Below, piece by piece: positions 1-9,269 of a stretch of DNA of 64,000 nt; position 1 is the stretch's first letter, and every line of letters starts with the position of its first letter. A model generated the notes under the pieces. That model searched no databases, had not been told where the DNA came from, and saw only the letters and a list, made by a program, of their open reading frames with translations. Source of the stretch: Marivirga lumbricoides (GTDB lineage Bacteria; Bacteroidota; Bacteroidia; Cytophagales; Cyclobacteriaceae); contig NZ_BMEC01000008.1 of assembly GCF_014636295.1 (NCBI RefSeq), positions 124,001 through 188,000 on the forward strand, in the 5' to 3' direction. The position numbers and the translations under genes are program-made.

Positions 1-972
1 GCCTAGTACATCTCCTTCTTTAGTAATATTGGTGTTAGAGGCCAAAATGGTTGGTAATTCAGCTATAGTATATGTTCTGAAAGCATTTGATCTGTCTGTA
101 CTGGCTCTGGCAAATGAAGAATCCTCATCTACTTTCTTAAACTCTTCTTTTAACTCCTCCATTTCCTGTCTGATATATAGAGAATCTTCTCCGGAAGGTA
201 AAAGCTCAAAAGGAACATAGCTTATAGTACGGGTTGCTTCTGTTTCAAATTCTTTCTCATGTTCCTTATAGTATGCCTTCAGTTTATCTTCTGTAACATT
301 TACAGTTGAATCACTAATAGAATAAAATGGCACGTATAAATAAGAAGCTTCTAATGTAGTATTTTCGTTTTCATAAGCTCTTTTTGCTTCAGCAGTAGTA
401 ACATAAGAAGTTGAAACCAAAAGCTCATCAAATTTAGTTCTTTTACGGGCAGGAATTAAAGAAGACTCAAAGGCATTCCATTGTGCTTGTTGCTCAGCTG
501 GTGCCTGAGAAATATTTCTGAGAATATTAATCACCTGCTCCTTATTAAACTCTCCTGTTTCCGGATTTGTAAAGTTTTGTTGTACAATAGGGCTGATATT
601 ATTTCCCTGCACCATATCAACTAACTCTTCATTGGTTACATTTACGCCCAACTCATCATACTGCTCCTGAAATGCAATTTTTATAATCAGGTAATCCCAA
701 GCCTGCTGACGCAAAGAAGCCATTTCTGATTCAGAAGGTGTTCTTCCATTATTAGCCTGAAAATTATATTTAAACTCCTCAACCTGTTGTTGATACTCCT
801 CCCTGCTAATGTTTTCACCAGCTATCTCTCCAACATTATTAGCACCGCCAGCCCCTAAAAGCACTGAGTTAGGCCCTAAAAGGTCTGTTAAAAGAAATGC
901 CAAAACTGATAATCCAATGAGGATTATCAAGACTGAACCCATTTTTACTCTTAATGTATTAAATACTCCCAT
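1..972 (-). CDS. ppiD: PpiD/SurA-type peptidyl-prolyl isomerase, N-terminal part (runs off the left edge)
   Basis: 324 codons are present and no stop is reached, so the C-terminal part lies outside the window. The protein starts MGVFNTLRVKMGSVLIILIG: a short cytoplasmic tail, then one membrane anchor (about residues 11-31, VLIILIGLSVLAFLL). A SurA_N-like helical domain follows (GEIAGENISREEYQQQVEEF, about 47-66, then the Asn-Arg-rich stretch and the 'LRQQAWDYLI' helix). This layout is that of PpiD, an inner-membrane-anchored periplasmic chaperone that helps fold proteins on their way to the outer membrane. The parvulin domain itself would lie further downstream. It is the last visible gene of the leftward envelope cluster with lptC. 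The family call is firm; whether it has isomerase activity cannot be seen here. Confidence 0.85.
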   Translation of the reverse strand, partial: MGVFNTLRVKMGSVLIILIGLSVLAFLLTDLLGPNSVLLGAGGANNVGEIAGENISREEYQQQVEEFKYNFQANNGRTPSESEMASLRQQAWDYLIIKIAFQEQYDELGVNVTNEELVDMVQGNNISPIVQQNFTNPETGEFNKEQVINILRNISQAPAEQQAQWNAFESSLIPARKRTKFDELLVSTSYVTTAEAKRAYENENTTLEASYLYVPFYSISDSTVNVTEDKLKAYYKEHEKEFETEATRTISYVPFELLPSGEDSLYIRQEMEELKEEFKKVDEDSSFARASTDRSNAFRTYTIAELPTILASNTNITKEGDVLG

Positions 973-1038
973 GTTATATATTTTCAAAGATTCGCAAAAT
1001 AATAGCTTTAATGCGTAATATCAAAATGATTTGCTTCT

Positions 1039-2325
1039 TTACTTTATGTTATCGTTTGAGTCAGAAATTATTAGCTTCACCAGGTCTATTCTGTTTTCCT
1101 GCATGCTCTCAATTATAAATGTAAATGGTGCTTGTTTTACCACTTCATTTAAGGTAGGAAAATTCTCTGTTATTGATAGAATGAATCCACCGAGCGTGTC
1201 ATAATCTCCCTCTGGAAGATCTAAAGCATACTTTTCATTCAAATAATCCACCTCCAGTCTGGCACTAAAAGAAAAAGTATTTTCACTAATCTGAACTTCG
1301 GTTAAATCTTCATCATCATGCTCATCCTGAATTTCCCCAAATATTTCTTCAATAATATCTTCCAGGCTAACAATTCCCGAAGTGCCACCAAATTCATCCA
1401 CTACAAGCGCTAAGCTTTTTCTTTCCTGAATAAACTGAATCATTAATTCATTTGCAGGCATGGTTTCGGGCACAATAATTACCGGGGTTAATATTTCCTG
1501 AATTTTTGTGGGCTTTTTGAATAAGGCCAATGAATGGCAATACCCAATAATATCATCTATGGTTTCTTTGTAAATCAATACTTTAGAGTGGCCACTCTCA
1601 GTAAATGCTTCTTTTAAATCCTCCATCTCATCATCAACTTCTACCGCTACAACTTCCGTTCTGGGAATCATACACTCCCTCACTTTAATGGTTTTAAACT
1701 CTAAAGCATTGTTGAAAATTCTTTTATCAAGCTCCACCTTATTCTCCTGGTGATCTACCTGAGTTGTAGCACGTACAAAATGATCCAAGTCTGTTAGTCC
1801 GAAAACAGGCTTATCTTCAGCATATTCCAACCTTAAAACATATTTTATAAAGCCTTTTGATAGCCCTACTATCCCAAAAACGATGGGGTACATGATGTAA
1901 TAAATTACCCATAACGGAAAAGCGAAAAAGGTTAAAAGTCCATTTGGATTCAACAGAAATACACTTTTAGGAGTAAATTCCGCAGCCAATAAAACCAGAA
2001 CAGTTGAAATAATTGTTTGGGAGACTAGTACAAAAACGTCATTTTGCAGAAATACAGGCAGGTTAAGCATTAGAAATGGCTCCACCATTTTAGCCATATA
2101 AATACCATATACTACCAAAGAAATAGTGTTTCCTACTAACATGGTACCAATAAATGATGATGGCTTGTTCAAAAACTTCGACAGTATTTTTCCGGATATG
2201 ATATTTTGCTGGCTTTGTAATTCTATATGTAGTTTGTTAGAAGAAACAAAAGCTATTTCAATACCAGAGAAAAACGCAGAAAATAATAAAGAAATTACAA
2301 TGTAAATTATATGGTTACTTTCCAT
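1039..2325 (-). CDS. CNNM/CorC (HlyC) family membrane protein with CBS pair
   Basis: 428 aa. An N-terminal CNNM (DUF21) transmembrane domain covers about residues 1-165, with hydrophobic segments near 5-25, 58-80, 95-115 and 128-155. A CBS pair (about 215-335) contains the family signature DEFGGTSGIV (311-320) followed by SLEDIIEEIFGEI. The C-terminal CorC_HlyC domain (about 345-425) contains YDTLGGFI. Relatives are linked to Mg2+/Co2+ efflux; in Bacteroidota the gliding-associated GldE has the same architecture, but nothing here separates GldE from the general family, so no symbol is given. It follows the 76-aa membrane protein by 113 bp on the same strand and precedes ppiD by 66 bp. The old label 'hemolysin' is historical. 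Confidence 0.88.
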   Translation of the reverse strand: MESNHIIYIVISLLFSAFFSGIEIAFVSSNKLHIELQSQQNIISGKILSKFLNKPSSFIGTMLVGNTISLVVYGIYMAKMVEPFLMLNLPVFLQNDVFVLVSQTIISTVLVLLAAEFTPKSVFLLNPNGLLTFFAFPLWVIYYIMYPIVFGIVGLSKGFIKYVLRLEYAEDKPVFGLTDLDHFVRATTQVDHQENKVELDKRIFNNALEFKTIKVRECMIPRTEVVAVEVDDEMEDLKEAFTESGHSKVLIYKETIDDIIGYCHSLALFKKPTKIQEILTPVIIVPETMPANELMIQFIQERKSLALVVDEFGGTSGIVSLEDIIEEIFGEIQDEHDDEDLTEVQISENTFSFSARLEVDYLNEKYALDLPEGDYDTLGGFILSITENFPTLNEVVKQAPFTFIIESMQENRIDLVKLIISDSNDNIK

Positions 2326-2438
2326 CCGTACCGCTTTTGTTTCTATTTATGATGATAAACCCGAATATAGCAAGAGAACGATCAGCAATTAAATTGAACG
2401 TCCTGATGTTAAGCAAGTTTAAAGTGTAGCCACTATTA

Positions 2439-2669
2439 TTATTTATCATTTTTTTTGTTGATGCCATTATGCTGGCTTTTATATCTGTGCAAAAATACCA
2501 GACTTAATGATAACATAAAAATCCAATAGGAATATTGAAAACCAACCGTTATAGATTGATGAACAGCAATAATAAAAAAAGCTATAGCAAGCGCTAGCAG
2601 AAAGAATTTCATACCAGAGCCAGGACGCTTATAATTCCCAGGATCCTCCCGCTTCTTCTTTTTACTCAA
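2439..2669 (-). CDS. Small two-TM membrane protein
   Basis: 76 aa. The start is strongly basic (MSKKKKREDPGNYKRPGSG) and is followed by two hydrophobic helices (FFLLALAIAFFIIAV, about 23-37, and YWIFMLSLSLVFL, about 48-60) and a basic tail. The topology is probably both ends in the cytoplasm. Its start overlaps the end of lptC by 8 bp, so it is very likely translationally coupled to lptC. I do not recognise a named family. Its fixed place between lptC and the CNNM gene suggests an envelope role, but the sequence shows no function. Confidence 0.7.
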   Translation of the reverse strand: MSKKKKREDPGNYKRPGSGMKFFLLALAIAFFIIAVHQSITVGFQYSYWIFMLSLSLVFLHRYKSQHNGINKKNDK

Positions 2670-3306
2670 TGTTGTTTTTCTTTAAATTAGGTTTAGGTTT
2701 TTGCTTTACAGGATTAACAGAAGAAGAATCTTCCGCATTAATATCTTCGATATTCCGATTATCAGGCTCATTGGAATTCTGCTCTTCAAGGTAAATAGTT
2801 CCTGAAGGATTTAAGATCCTGTAGCTGGAGAAATCTTGTTTAGCTGTTAAGCCCGTACCAGTAGATATTTGATCTTCAGTTTCAATCCGAACAAACTTTT
2901 CGGTATAAATTTCCTCCTTTTCGGGTGCCCAATAAAGTTCTTCAGAATTCATTTTCTGTGGTTCCAGGTAGCCAATCACTTCGACATCACCTTCCGCTTT
3001 ATAGGTGTTGGTTTCTTTAGTATAATATGCGGTCTTAGCTTCCAAAGTAGAGGAAAGCGTGCCGTCCGGCTCAAAAAATTCTATAAAAATGGTGTTGGGA
3101 AACTCCTTATCTCCATTTTCAAATTCCATTTGTTTAGGTGCATTCACTTTTACACGTACCACGGCTGAATCCGAATAGAGAATAGTAACACTATCCACCT
3201 CCATGATAGGGCCCGTGAAAGCTTCAAATTCCTTTTTAGCTGCATTATCATCCTCACATGCAGAGACTATAAGCAAACTAAGTAATATGATAAATATTTT
3301 TTTCAT
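2662..3306 (-). CDS. lptC: LptC-like LPS-export lipoprotein
   Basis: 214 aa lipoprotein. The signal peptide ends at the lipobox LLIVSAC (Cys17). The body (about 40-175) has the LptC/OstA-type beta pattern: a first strand block ending FIEFFEPDGTLSSTLEAKTA, then YKAEGDVEVIGY and GTGLTAKQDFSSYRI, the typical 'edge strand' signature of LptC in Bacteroidota. LptC takes lipopolysaccharide from the LptBFG transporter and passes it to LptA in the periplasm. The tail (175-214) is low-complexity, acidic then basic (ending KQKPKPNLKKNNIE). A lipid anchor in place of the N-terminal TM helix of E. coli LptC is common in this phylum. It is separated from the upstream TPR gene by a strong hairpin, so it may start a new transcript. 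Confidence 0.85.
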   Translation of the reverse strand: MKKIFIILLSLLIVSACEDDNAAKKEFEAFTGPIMEVDSVTILYSDSAVVRVKVNAPKQMEFENGDKEFPNTIFIEFFEPDGTLSSTLEAKTAYYTKETNTYKAEGDVEVIGYLEPQKMNSEELYWAPEKEEIYTEKFVRIETEDQISTGTGLTAKQDFSSYRILNPSGTIYLEEQNSNEPDNRNIEDINAEDSSSVNPVKQKPKPNLKKNNIE

Positions 3307-3320
3307 ACAATTTCAGTAAC

Positions 3321-3357
3321 AAAAAAAGCGGTTAGGATAATTCCAGCAACCGCTTTT
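3321..3357 (-). terminator. Hairpin terminator between TPR gene and lptC
   Basis: Arms 3324-3333 (AAAAGCGGTT) and 3348-3357 (AACCGCTTTT) are perfectly complementary around a 14-nt loop. On the minus strand the stem is followed by a run of T. It lies 21 bp after the TPR stop codon and 15 bp before the lptC start, so it ends or attenuates the coaX/OMP/TPR transcript. Confidence 0.75.
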
Positions 3358-3377
3358 AATGCTAAATGATTATGATT

Positions 3378-4679
3378 TTAATCTCTTGTTTGAACCGAAA
3401 CAGTCTCGTTAATCCAGCAATTCACCTGAATTTCCTGTCCCTGGGAATAGTTATAGTTAAAGATATCCTCTTTAGAAGGAAACTGCTCTTTTGCCAGAGC
3501 CATTCTCTCCTGGTTTCCAGCACGTTGGTACATTTTATAAGCTGCAAGAAACACTGCTCTATCTTTTACTATGTCTTTACCTAATTTACAATCCTCAAAA
3601 CTTCTTAAATACAAATCTCCAATAATTGCATAAGCTTCTGTTTTAGAAGGATCAGCCTCAAGTGCTTTGTAAGCATAAGATCTTGCAGCTGATTTATTAC
3701 CTCTTTTAGAAGCTATGTCAGACAATTCAAGGTAAATTTCTCCTTTTTTCAAATTATCCTCAGTAAACTCTAAGGCTTTGCTGAAATATTCTTCAGCCTG
3801 TGCTAAATCTCCATTAGACTTACTTTTTAAAGCAACTAATCTGATAATTCCAAAATCAGGCTCCTGATTAATCACGTATTTAGCTGCCTCTACAAAAGCC
3901 TCAGTATCCGTACAGCTTCCGGCCAGAGCAAATTTGATAATTCTTTTGGCTCCTTTTAAATCCATAGACTCTTTGAATTTAGGATAAAGCTGATTATCAA
4001 TTATAGAGCAGTCAATCGTTACAGTAGCATTAAAAAGTTTGTCGAGGTAATCTCTATACTTATCTACTTTTGCCTGACTCTCTCCTGCTGCTAACTTTTC
4101 ATCAAGAATAGTATTCAATTGATCATAAATATCTATTATTTCAAGGTTGGATAAGTCACCCCCGGAAAGCTTATATCTTCTTACAGCATCCATATAAGCA
4201 GATACATTACCTATAAGTATGTTACTTCCTAGTAAGGCAAATGTTTCTTTATGAAGCTCATATAATTCCTTATATTTATCAGATCGGTCTTTCCATGCAG
4301 CATAAGCATCAAAAGCTTTTCTATTCATTACATTCTCCTTATCATTAAAATATTGCATTCTAAGATCATACAATAATACAGTAGAGTCCTGCAGATTCTT
4401 CTGCTTTTGGCCTTTTGCAGTCTGTGCAAGGTTCTCATATATTTTCACCCCCTGAATATAAATAGAAGGGTTTAAATCGGGAGTTTCTCTTAATAGCCAA
4501 TCCAAAGGCTTCTTTGCAGCTTCATAGTTTTCTGCTGTTAACATGTCAGAATAAAGTGCATTTTTTTCCATTGCTTTGGCTTTCTTTGCCTCATCCTCAG
4601 GCCATTTCCAACCATCCTGGCCAAATGCGACTAACTGTGCAGCAACTATTACCACTAAAGTTAAAAGTGTTCTTTTCAT
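3378..4679 (-). CDS. Secreted tetratricopeptide-repeat protein
   Basis: 433 aa with a signal peptide (MKRTLLTLVVIVAAQLVAFG) and probable cleavage before Q21. Most of the chain is helical. Clear TPR motifs lie in the C-terminal half (about 275-385): GDLAQAEEYFSKALEFTEDN, then NKSAARSYAYKALEADPSKTEAYAIIGDLYL. The protein is probably periplasmic and acts as a protein-binding scaffold. It sits 11 bp downstream of the outer-membrane barrel gene and shares its transcript, which suggests a joint envelope-assembly role. The exact partner is unknown. The last residues (ISQGQEIQVNCWINETVSVQTRD-like) form a distinct non-TPR tail. Confidence 0.8.
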   Translation of the reverse strand: MKRTLLTLVVIVAAQLVAFGQDGWKWPEDEAKKAKAMEKNALYSDMLTAENYEAAKKPLDWLLRETPDLNPSIYIQGVKIYENLAQTAKGQKQKNLQDSTVLLYDLRMQYFNDKENVMNRKAFDAYAAWKDRSDKYKELYELHKETFALLGSNILIGNVSAYMDAVRRYKLSGGDLSNLEIIDIYDQLNTILDEKLAAGESQAKVDKYRDYLDKLFNATVTIDCSIIDNQLYPKFKESMDLKGAKRIIKFALAGSCTDTEAFVEAAKYVINQEPDFGIIRLVALKSKSNGDLAQAEEYFSKALEFTEDNLKKGEIYLELSDIASKRGNKSAARSYAYKALEADPSKTEAYAIIGDLYLRSFEDCKLGKDIVKDRAVFLAAYKMYQRAGNQERMALAKEQFPSKEDIFNYNYSQGQEIQVNCWINETVSVQTRD

Positions 4680-4690
4680 CTTTCTAAAAT

Positions 4691-5992
4691 TTAATCAAAC
4701 TGTCTTCTTAAAAACCATCTGTCGTTATAAGTAAAACTCAAATTAAAGCTAAAATAATCTTCTCTCACAAGATTATTTAATAAAGTTCCTCTTTGACCTA
4801 TTTCAAATGCTAAATTTACATTAGAAACATTGGTTATTGGTAAAGTGGTACCAAAAGTAATGCCAAAAGAATTAATATCTGTATTATTCACTACTATTGG
4901 CCCATTATTCACTCTCAAACCTGCTCTATAAGTTACCCTTTTTAAGTACTTATCCCCTGCCTGTGCATCGGGGGTATACTCAGCTCCTATTTTAACTTCG
5001 GTCTGAGTAGTTAGGTTTGCATCTTTCGTGCCAAAATTTTCATACTTGCTCCAATCCTGATAAGTGAAATCCGCAGAAACCGCCCATTTACTAGGTTTCC
5101 AATAGGATAATCCCACTCCTATTTTCCCAGGAATGGCAGTAATACCTTCCTCATTAAAAGTACTGAAATTACTTGAATCTGTGATCCCTGTCTGTGGGTT
5201 TAAAGGTGTACCAGCAGCGCTCAAGTACTGAAGAAACGTATTTCTTGTAGTATTCAGATTGGCAGGCAAATCATAAGTAGCACCTATGCCAAGAAAATTC
5301 TTTCCAATTTGCTGAGAGTAGCGACCACCCAACACAAAGCTAAAATCTGAAAAAGTATTTGTGCTTTCTCCTGCTACTAAGAAAGGAACAAATATGGTGT
5401 CCTGATCTTGAATCAAATTTTGGAAGGTAGTTCTATCAGTGACTTTACCAAAATTATAATTGGCTTCTGCACCTATAGCAATATTTTTAGTGATATTCCA
5501 TCCATTGGCAATTCTAAGCTGAGATATGGTGCCTTCTCCCTCGAAACGCTTAATACCTGCACGAAGACGCTCACTTTCATTTGGCGCCTGAACAAGATTG
5601 TAGTTTTTAGCAGCGTAAGGATTTAATGAAATGGATATTCCATATTTACCCTGAACTATTGGAAATGCTAATGCAACGTATTTTAAGCCACCATTTACCT
5701 GATCGTATCTGGTTAACTCATCTCTAATAGCTGTTTGTGTTAATGACATACCTGCCTCAAAAGAAGAAAATGTCTGGCTTCCTAGCAGAGCAGGATTAAG
5801 AACCGGTATAAACCAGGGGCTGCTGTAAGCAAGGCCTGCATTTCCCATTCCATTGTTTGGTGCGTACGCTTTTTCACTTAACAAGCCTACTCCGTAAGCA
5901 GAATATGGCGACACAGTGTTCTGTGAAAATAATTGAAAAGTAAAAGCTATTGAGATTACAAAGGCTAAACAGCCTGTTTTAAATTGATGCAT
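4691..5992 (-). CDS. Outer-membrane beta-barrel protein, FadL/PorV-like
   Basis: 433 aa with a signal peptide (MHQFKTGCLAFVISIAFTFQ, cleavage near 'LFSQN'). The N-terminal signature 'NTVSPYSAYGVGLLSEKAYAPNNGMGNAGLAY' is typical of a large Bacteroidota family of FadL-like barrels. The rest alternates polar and hydrophobic residues in strand-length units and ends in aromatic-rich strands (YFSFNLSFTYNDRWFLRRQFD). Its start overlaps the end of coaX by 14 bp, so the two genes form one transcript. The cargo is unknown. Assignment to FadL proper, the T9SS protein PorV, or a separate barrel family cannot be settled by eye. Confidence 0.75.
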   Translation of the reverse strand: MHQFKTGCLAFVISIAFTFQLFSQNTVSPYSAYGVGLLSEKAYAPNNGMGNAGLAYSSPWFIPVLNPALLGSQTFSSFEAGMSLTQTAIRDELTRYDQVNGGLKYVALAFPIVQGKYGISISLNPYAAKNYNLVQAPNESERLRAGIKRFEGEGTISQLRIANGWNITKNIAIGAEANYNFGKVTDRTTFQNLIQDQDTIFVPFLVAGESTNTFSDFSFVLGGRYSQQIGKNFLGIGATYDLPANLNTTRNTFLQYLSAAGTPLNPQTGITDSSNFSTFNEEGITAIPGKIGVGLSYWKPSKWAVSADFTYQDWSKYENFGTKDANLTTQTEVKIGAEYTPDAQAGDKYLKRVTYRAGLRVNNGPIVVNNTDINSFGITFGTTLPITNVSNVNLAFEIGQRGTLLNNLVREDYFSFNLSFTYNDRWFLRRQFD

Positions 5993-6695
5993 TATGTCTT
6001 AAAATCGCATTTAAACCCACTAAAACTAATTCAGGGATTGCAAAGATGGTAGCTTTTATCTTACTTTCAAAGTATTTTGCATCTCCACCAGTGATAATTA
6101 CATTTAATGGGTTGTATTTTTCTTTGTATGTATTAATAAATGCCCTTATTTCTCCGCTAACTCCATGTACCACACCGCTTTGAATAGAGTTTTCAGTGCT
6201 GTTTCCGATTACATCTACCTGCTGTGCAGGATTGATTAACGGTAAACGAGCGGTAAAATTATGTAAGGCTTTAAATCTCATATGCATACCAGGTGAAATA
6301 GCCCCTCCGTGATATTGTATGCCTGCTTCCAAAAAATCATAGGTAATGCAGGTTCCAAGGTCTATTGCAAGGGTATGCTGATCCGGAAAAAGAGTTTGGG
6401 CACCAGCTACAATGGCAATTCTATCTAAGCCTAAGGTGGGAGATTGATAATTATTTACAAAAGGGACGGGTGTTTTATAGTTTAAGAAAAAGGGGTCTTC
6501 TCGCAAATCCAATATCTTTTTTATCGATTCATCATCTTCCCGCACACTGGAAATAATCACTTTTGAAACTTCAGATTTTTTTATTTCATCTGCCAATTCC
6601 TTTAATTCGTTAAATGCTTTGTAAGCAACTAATTCGTTCTCTTTAAAAAAGCCCAATTTTGCTTTTGTATTACCAATATCAATTGCCGCGTTCAT
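5979..6695 (-). CDS. coaX: Type III pantothenate kinase
   Basis: 238 aa from the ATG at 6695. I chose this start because the protein then begins MNAAIDIGNTKAKLGFF, placing the phosphate-binding DIGNTKAK motif at the N-terminus as in the family; an upstream extension to 6749 would overlap anmK. Further motifs are DLGTCITYD (ASKHA phosphate-2), GGAISPGMHMR and ITGGDA. CoaX phosphorylates pantothenate, the first step of coenzyme A synthesis, and unlike CoaA is not CoA-feedback inhibited. It is divergent from anmK across only 38 bp and overlaps the following barrel gene by 14 bp. Confidence 0.93.
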   Translation of the reverse strand: MNAAIDIGNTKAKLGFFKENELVAYKAFNELKELADEIKKSEVSKVIISSVREDDESIKKILDLREDPFFLNYKTPVPFVNNYQSPTLGLDRIAIVAGAQTLFPDQHTLAIDLGTCITYDFLEAGIQYHGGAISPGMHMRFKALHNFTARLPLINPAQQVDVIGNSTENSIQSGVVHGVSGEIRAFINTYKEKYNPLNVIITGGDAKYFESKIKATIFAIPELVLVGLNAILRHNASI

Positions 6696-6733
6696 CAAAA
6701 ATTTATTAGTATAACGTAAAACTAACCAGAAAT

Positions 6734-7819
6734 ATGCAAACCAAAACATACCATGCCTTCGGATTGATGTCTGGCACTTCCCTGGATGGCCTGGACATAG
6801 CCTACTGCAAATTTGAAAAAACTGATGACAAATGGAGTTATGAAATTGTTGAGGCAGAAACTATTACCTATCCAACAGACATCTCAAATTATTTGAAGGA
6901 AGGCATTACCCTTTCAGGAATAAAGCTACGTACTATTGACTTGAAATTAGGTTACTGGATGGGCGAGCAGGTAAAAGTTTTTAAGAATAAATATTTAGTT
7001 CGCGCCCAATTTGTAGCAAGCCACGGCCACACCATTTTCCATCAACCGGAAAATAACCTCTCATTGCAAATTGGAGACCTTAATGCACTTCATGCTGCGT
7101 CCGAATTGCCTGTTATTGGTGATTTTCGCACTTTAGATATTATGAAAGGCGGTCAGGGGGCTCCTCTGGTGCCTGCTGGCGATCAGTTACTTTTTTCAGA
7201 ATTTGAAATCTGCCTCAACCTGGGTGGTATTGCCAACCTCTCTTACTACACTGAAAAAGGAAATAGAATTGCCTATGATGTAAGTGTTTGTAACCTATTA
7301 CTGAATAAACTGGCTTCCTCTGAAGGTTTCGATTATGATGAAGATGGGAAAATGGCTGCTTCAGGAACACCCAATGAAGATTTTTTGAAGCAATTAAATA
7401 CAATTAATTATTATAAACATGCCGCTCCCAAAAGTTTGGGTCTGGAACAAATAGAAGCTGAGGTTTTTCCACTTTTCAGAAAAAGCTCTGAAAGCACCTC
7501 AAATATGCTAGCCACAGCAGTTGAGCATATTGCTGAACAAATAGCCCGTTGTATCAAATCACACATAAAAGAGGGAAAAGTATTAATTACCGGTGGCGGT
7601 GCCAGAAATTCCTTCCTTATGAAGCGATTGCAGCAGAAATTAGGTACCACTATTCAAGTGGCAGAAGTTCCAAATAAACTAATTGATTACAAAGAGGCTC
7701 TCATCTTCGCTTTCTTAGGGGTGCTTAAACTCAGAAATGAAACAAACGTTTTCTCATCCGTTACAGGAGCAACCTCAGACAGCATAAGTGGGGTACAAGT
7801 AGGTAAATTCTCCATTTAA
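6734..7819 (+). CDS. anmK: Anhydro-N-acetylmuramic acid kinase
   Basis: 361 aa. Motifs in order: GLMSGTSLDGLDIAYC (about 10-25), ASHGHTIFHQP (about 97-107), GDFRTLDIMKGGQGAPLVP (about 131-149), NLGGIANLSYY (about 163-173), DEDGKMAASG and VLITGGGARNSF (about 286-297). These are the ATP- and sugar-binding motifs of AnmK. The enzyme hydrolyses and phosphorylates 1,6-anhydroMurNAc to MurNAc-6-phosphate during peptidoglycan recycling. Length is normal. No recycling partner such as murQ is next to it. It diverges from coaX with a 38-bp gap, so both promoters must lie very close to or inside the neighbouring gene. Confidence 0.93.
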   Translation: MQTKTYHAFGLMSGTSLDGLDIAYCKFEKTDDKWSYEIVEAETITYPTDISNYLKEGITLSGIKLRTIDLKLGYWMGEQVKVFKNKYLVRAQFVASHGHTIFHQPENNLSLQIGDLNALHAASELPVIGDFRTLDIMKGGQGAPLVPAGDQLLFSEFEICLNLGGIANLSYYTEKGNRIAYDVSVCNLLLNKLASSEGFDYDEDGKMAASGTPNEDFLKQLNTINYYKHAAPKSLGLEQIEAEVFPLFRKSSESTSNMLATAVEHIAEQIARCIKSHIKEGKVLITGGGARNSFLMKRLQQKLGTTIQVAEVPNKLIDYKEALIFAFLGVLKLRNETNVFSSVTGATSDSISGVQVGKFSI

Positions 7820-7978
7820 TTTTGTAGTTTTGCCGATTTAAAGGGGTTGAGTACTCAATGAAGCAGCACGGATTCTAACTGATAGATAAAATTGAAACCG
7901 TTTGTTGCAGCTGCTGGTAGGTTGTAATGTTTCTGCTTAATCCTGTCTGGAACCATTTAAGGCTATTTAAAAATAATT

Positions 7979-9205
7979 ATGAAAGAACTTTTAGAGAAAT
8001 TTGAGAACAAGCAACCTGAAGTAGTTTTTGAGTGGAATGATCCGGAAACAGAAGCTGAGGGCTGGGTGGTGATCAACTCTTTGCGTGGAGGAGCTGCCGG
8101 AGGTGGTACACGAATGCGAAAAGGTCTTGATAAGAGAGAGGTGGAATCTCTGGCCAAAACAATGGAAGTGAAGTTTACTGTTTCTGGCCCTGCCATTGGT
8201 GGAGCAAAATCCGGCATCAATTTCGACCCAAATGATCCTCGAAAAAAAGGGGTTCTGGAGAGGTGGTACAAAGCAGTAATTCCATTGCTGAAGAATTATT
8301 ATGGAACAGGAGGAGATTTAAATGTAGATGAAATCCATGAGGTGATTCCTATTACAGAAAGGTACGGATTATGGCATCCTCAGGAAGGTGTAGTAAACGG
8401 ACACTTTAATGCCACTGAACCCGAAAAAATTAAAAAGCTGGGCCAGTTGAGACAAGGTGTTATTAAAGTAATTAAAGCCCCTAATTACTCTCCTGACATT
8501 AAAAGAAAATACACTGTGGCTGATATGATTACTGGTTTTGGCGTGGCAAAATCTGTTGAGCATTATTACAGCATTTGGGGTGGCTCTTTTACTAAAAAGC
8601 GGGCTATTATTCAGGGCTGGGGCAACGTTGGGGCTTCTGCGGCTTATTATTTAGCCAAGGCGGGTGTATCAATCGTAGGTATTATTGATAGAAACGGTGG
8701 TTTAATCAATGAAAATGGTTTTTCCCTTGAAGAAGTAACCCAACTTTTTCTTAACAGAAAAGGAAATGAATTGATTGCCGAAAATTTGTTATCATTTGAG
8801 GAGATAGATAAGCGCATTTGGGCATTGGAAGCCGAAATTTTTATTCCAGCTGCTGCCTCACGGTTAATCACTAAAAAGCAGGTAGAAGAAATGCTTCAGT
8901 CTAAACTTGAAGTAATTTCGGCCGGAGCAAATGTTCCTTTTGCCGATCCTGAAATCTTTTTCGGTCCTATTGCTGATTTTGCCGATAAGCAGATAGCTGT
9001 AATCCCTGATTTTATTGCTAATTGTGGGATGGCACGTGTTTTCGCCTACCTTATGACTAGTGGTAGCGAAATAACTGATGAGGCTATCTTCGAAGATACC
9101 TCCCGAACCATTGAGAAAGCTTTGCGTAAATCATTTGAGGCCAATAATTCCAAAGTGAATATTTCCAAAACATCATTTGAAATTGCCTTAAGTCAATTAA
9201 TTTAA
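7979..9205 (+). CDS. Glu/Leu/Phe/Val dehydrogenase family enzyme (paralogue 1)
   Basis: 408 aa. The N-terminal dimerisation and catalytic domain has LRGGAAGGGTRMRKGLD (about 35-51) and the substrate/lysine motif SGPAIGGAKSGINFDP. The C-terminal NAD(P) Rossmann domain starts near 190 (VADMITGFGVAKSVEHYY, then AIIQGWGNVGASAAYYLAKAG, a GxGxxG-type loop). Ends with VIPDFIANCGMARVFAYLM. It catalyses reversible oxidative deamination of an amino acid. It differs clearly from the second family member at 14052-15470: shorter, GGAKSGI in place of GGAKGGV, so it may have another substrate. It stands alone behind a 159-bp leader and 64 bp ahead of the antiporter. Substrate not assignable by eye. Confidence 0.85.
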   Translation: MKELLEKFENKQPEVVFEWNDPETEAEGWVVINSLRGGAAGGGTRMRKGLDKREVESLAKTMEVKFTVSGPAIGGAKSGINFDPNDPRKKGVLERWYKAVIPLLKNYYGTGGDLNVDEIHEVIPITERYGLWHPQEGVVNGHFNATEPEKIKKLGQLRQGVIKVIKAPNYSPDIKRKYTVADMITGFGVAKSVEHYYSIWGGSFTKKRAIIQGWGNVGASAAYYLAKAGVSIVGIIDRNGGLINENGFSLEEVTQLFLNRKGNELIAENLLSFEEIDKRIWALEAEIFIPAAASRLITKKQVEEMLQSKLEVISAGANVPFADPEIFFGPIADFADKQIAVIPDFIANCGMARVFAYLMTSGSEITDEAIFEDTSRTIEKALRKSFEANNSKVNISKTSFEIALSQLI

Positions 9206-9269
9206 TATTAAATTTCTTTACTCTGCTGATAGATTTCAATGAAATCTTTAACTTGTGGCGTGATTAATA

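Noticed and set aside
7820-7978. Possible tRNA or riboswitch in the 159-bp leader of the first GDH-family gene
   Set aside because: No cloverleaf, no CCA end and no known riboswitch core could be drawn; same for 21000-21366.
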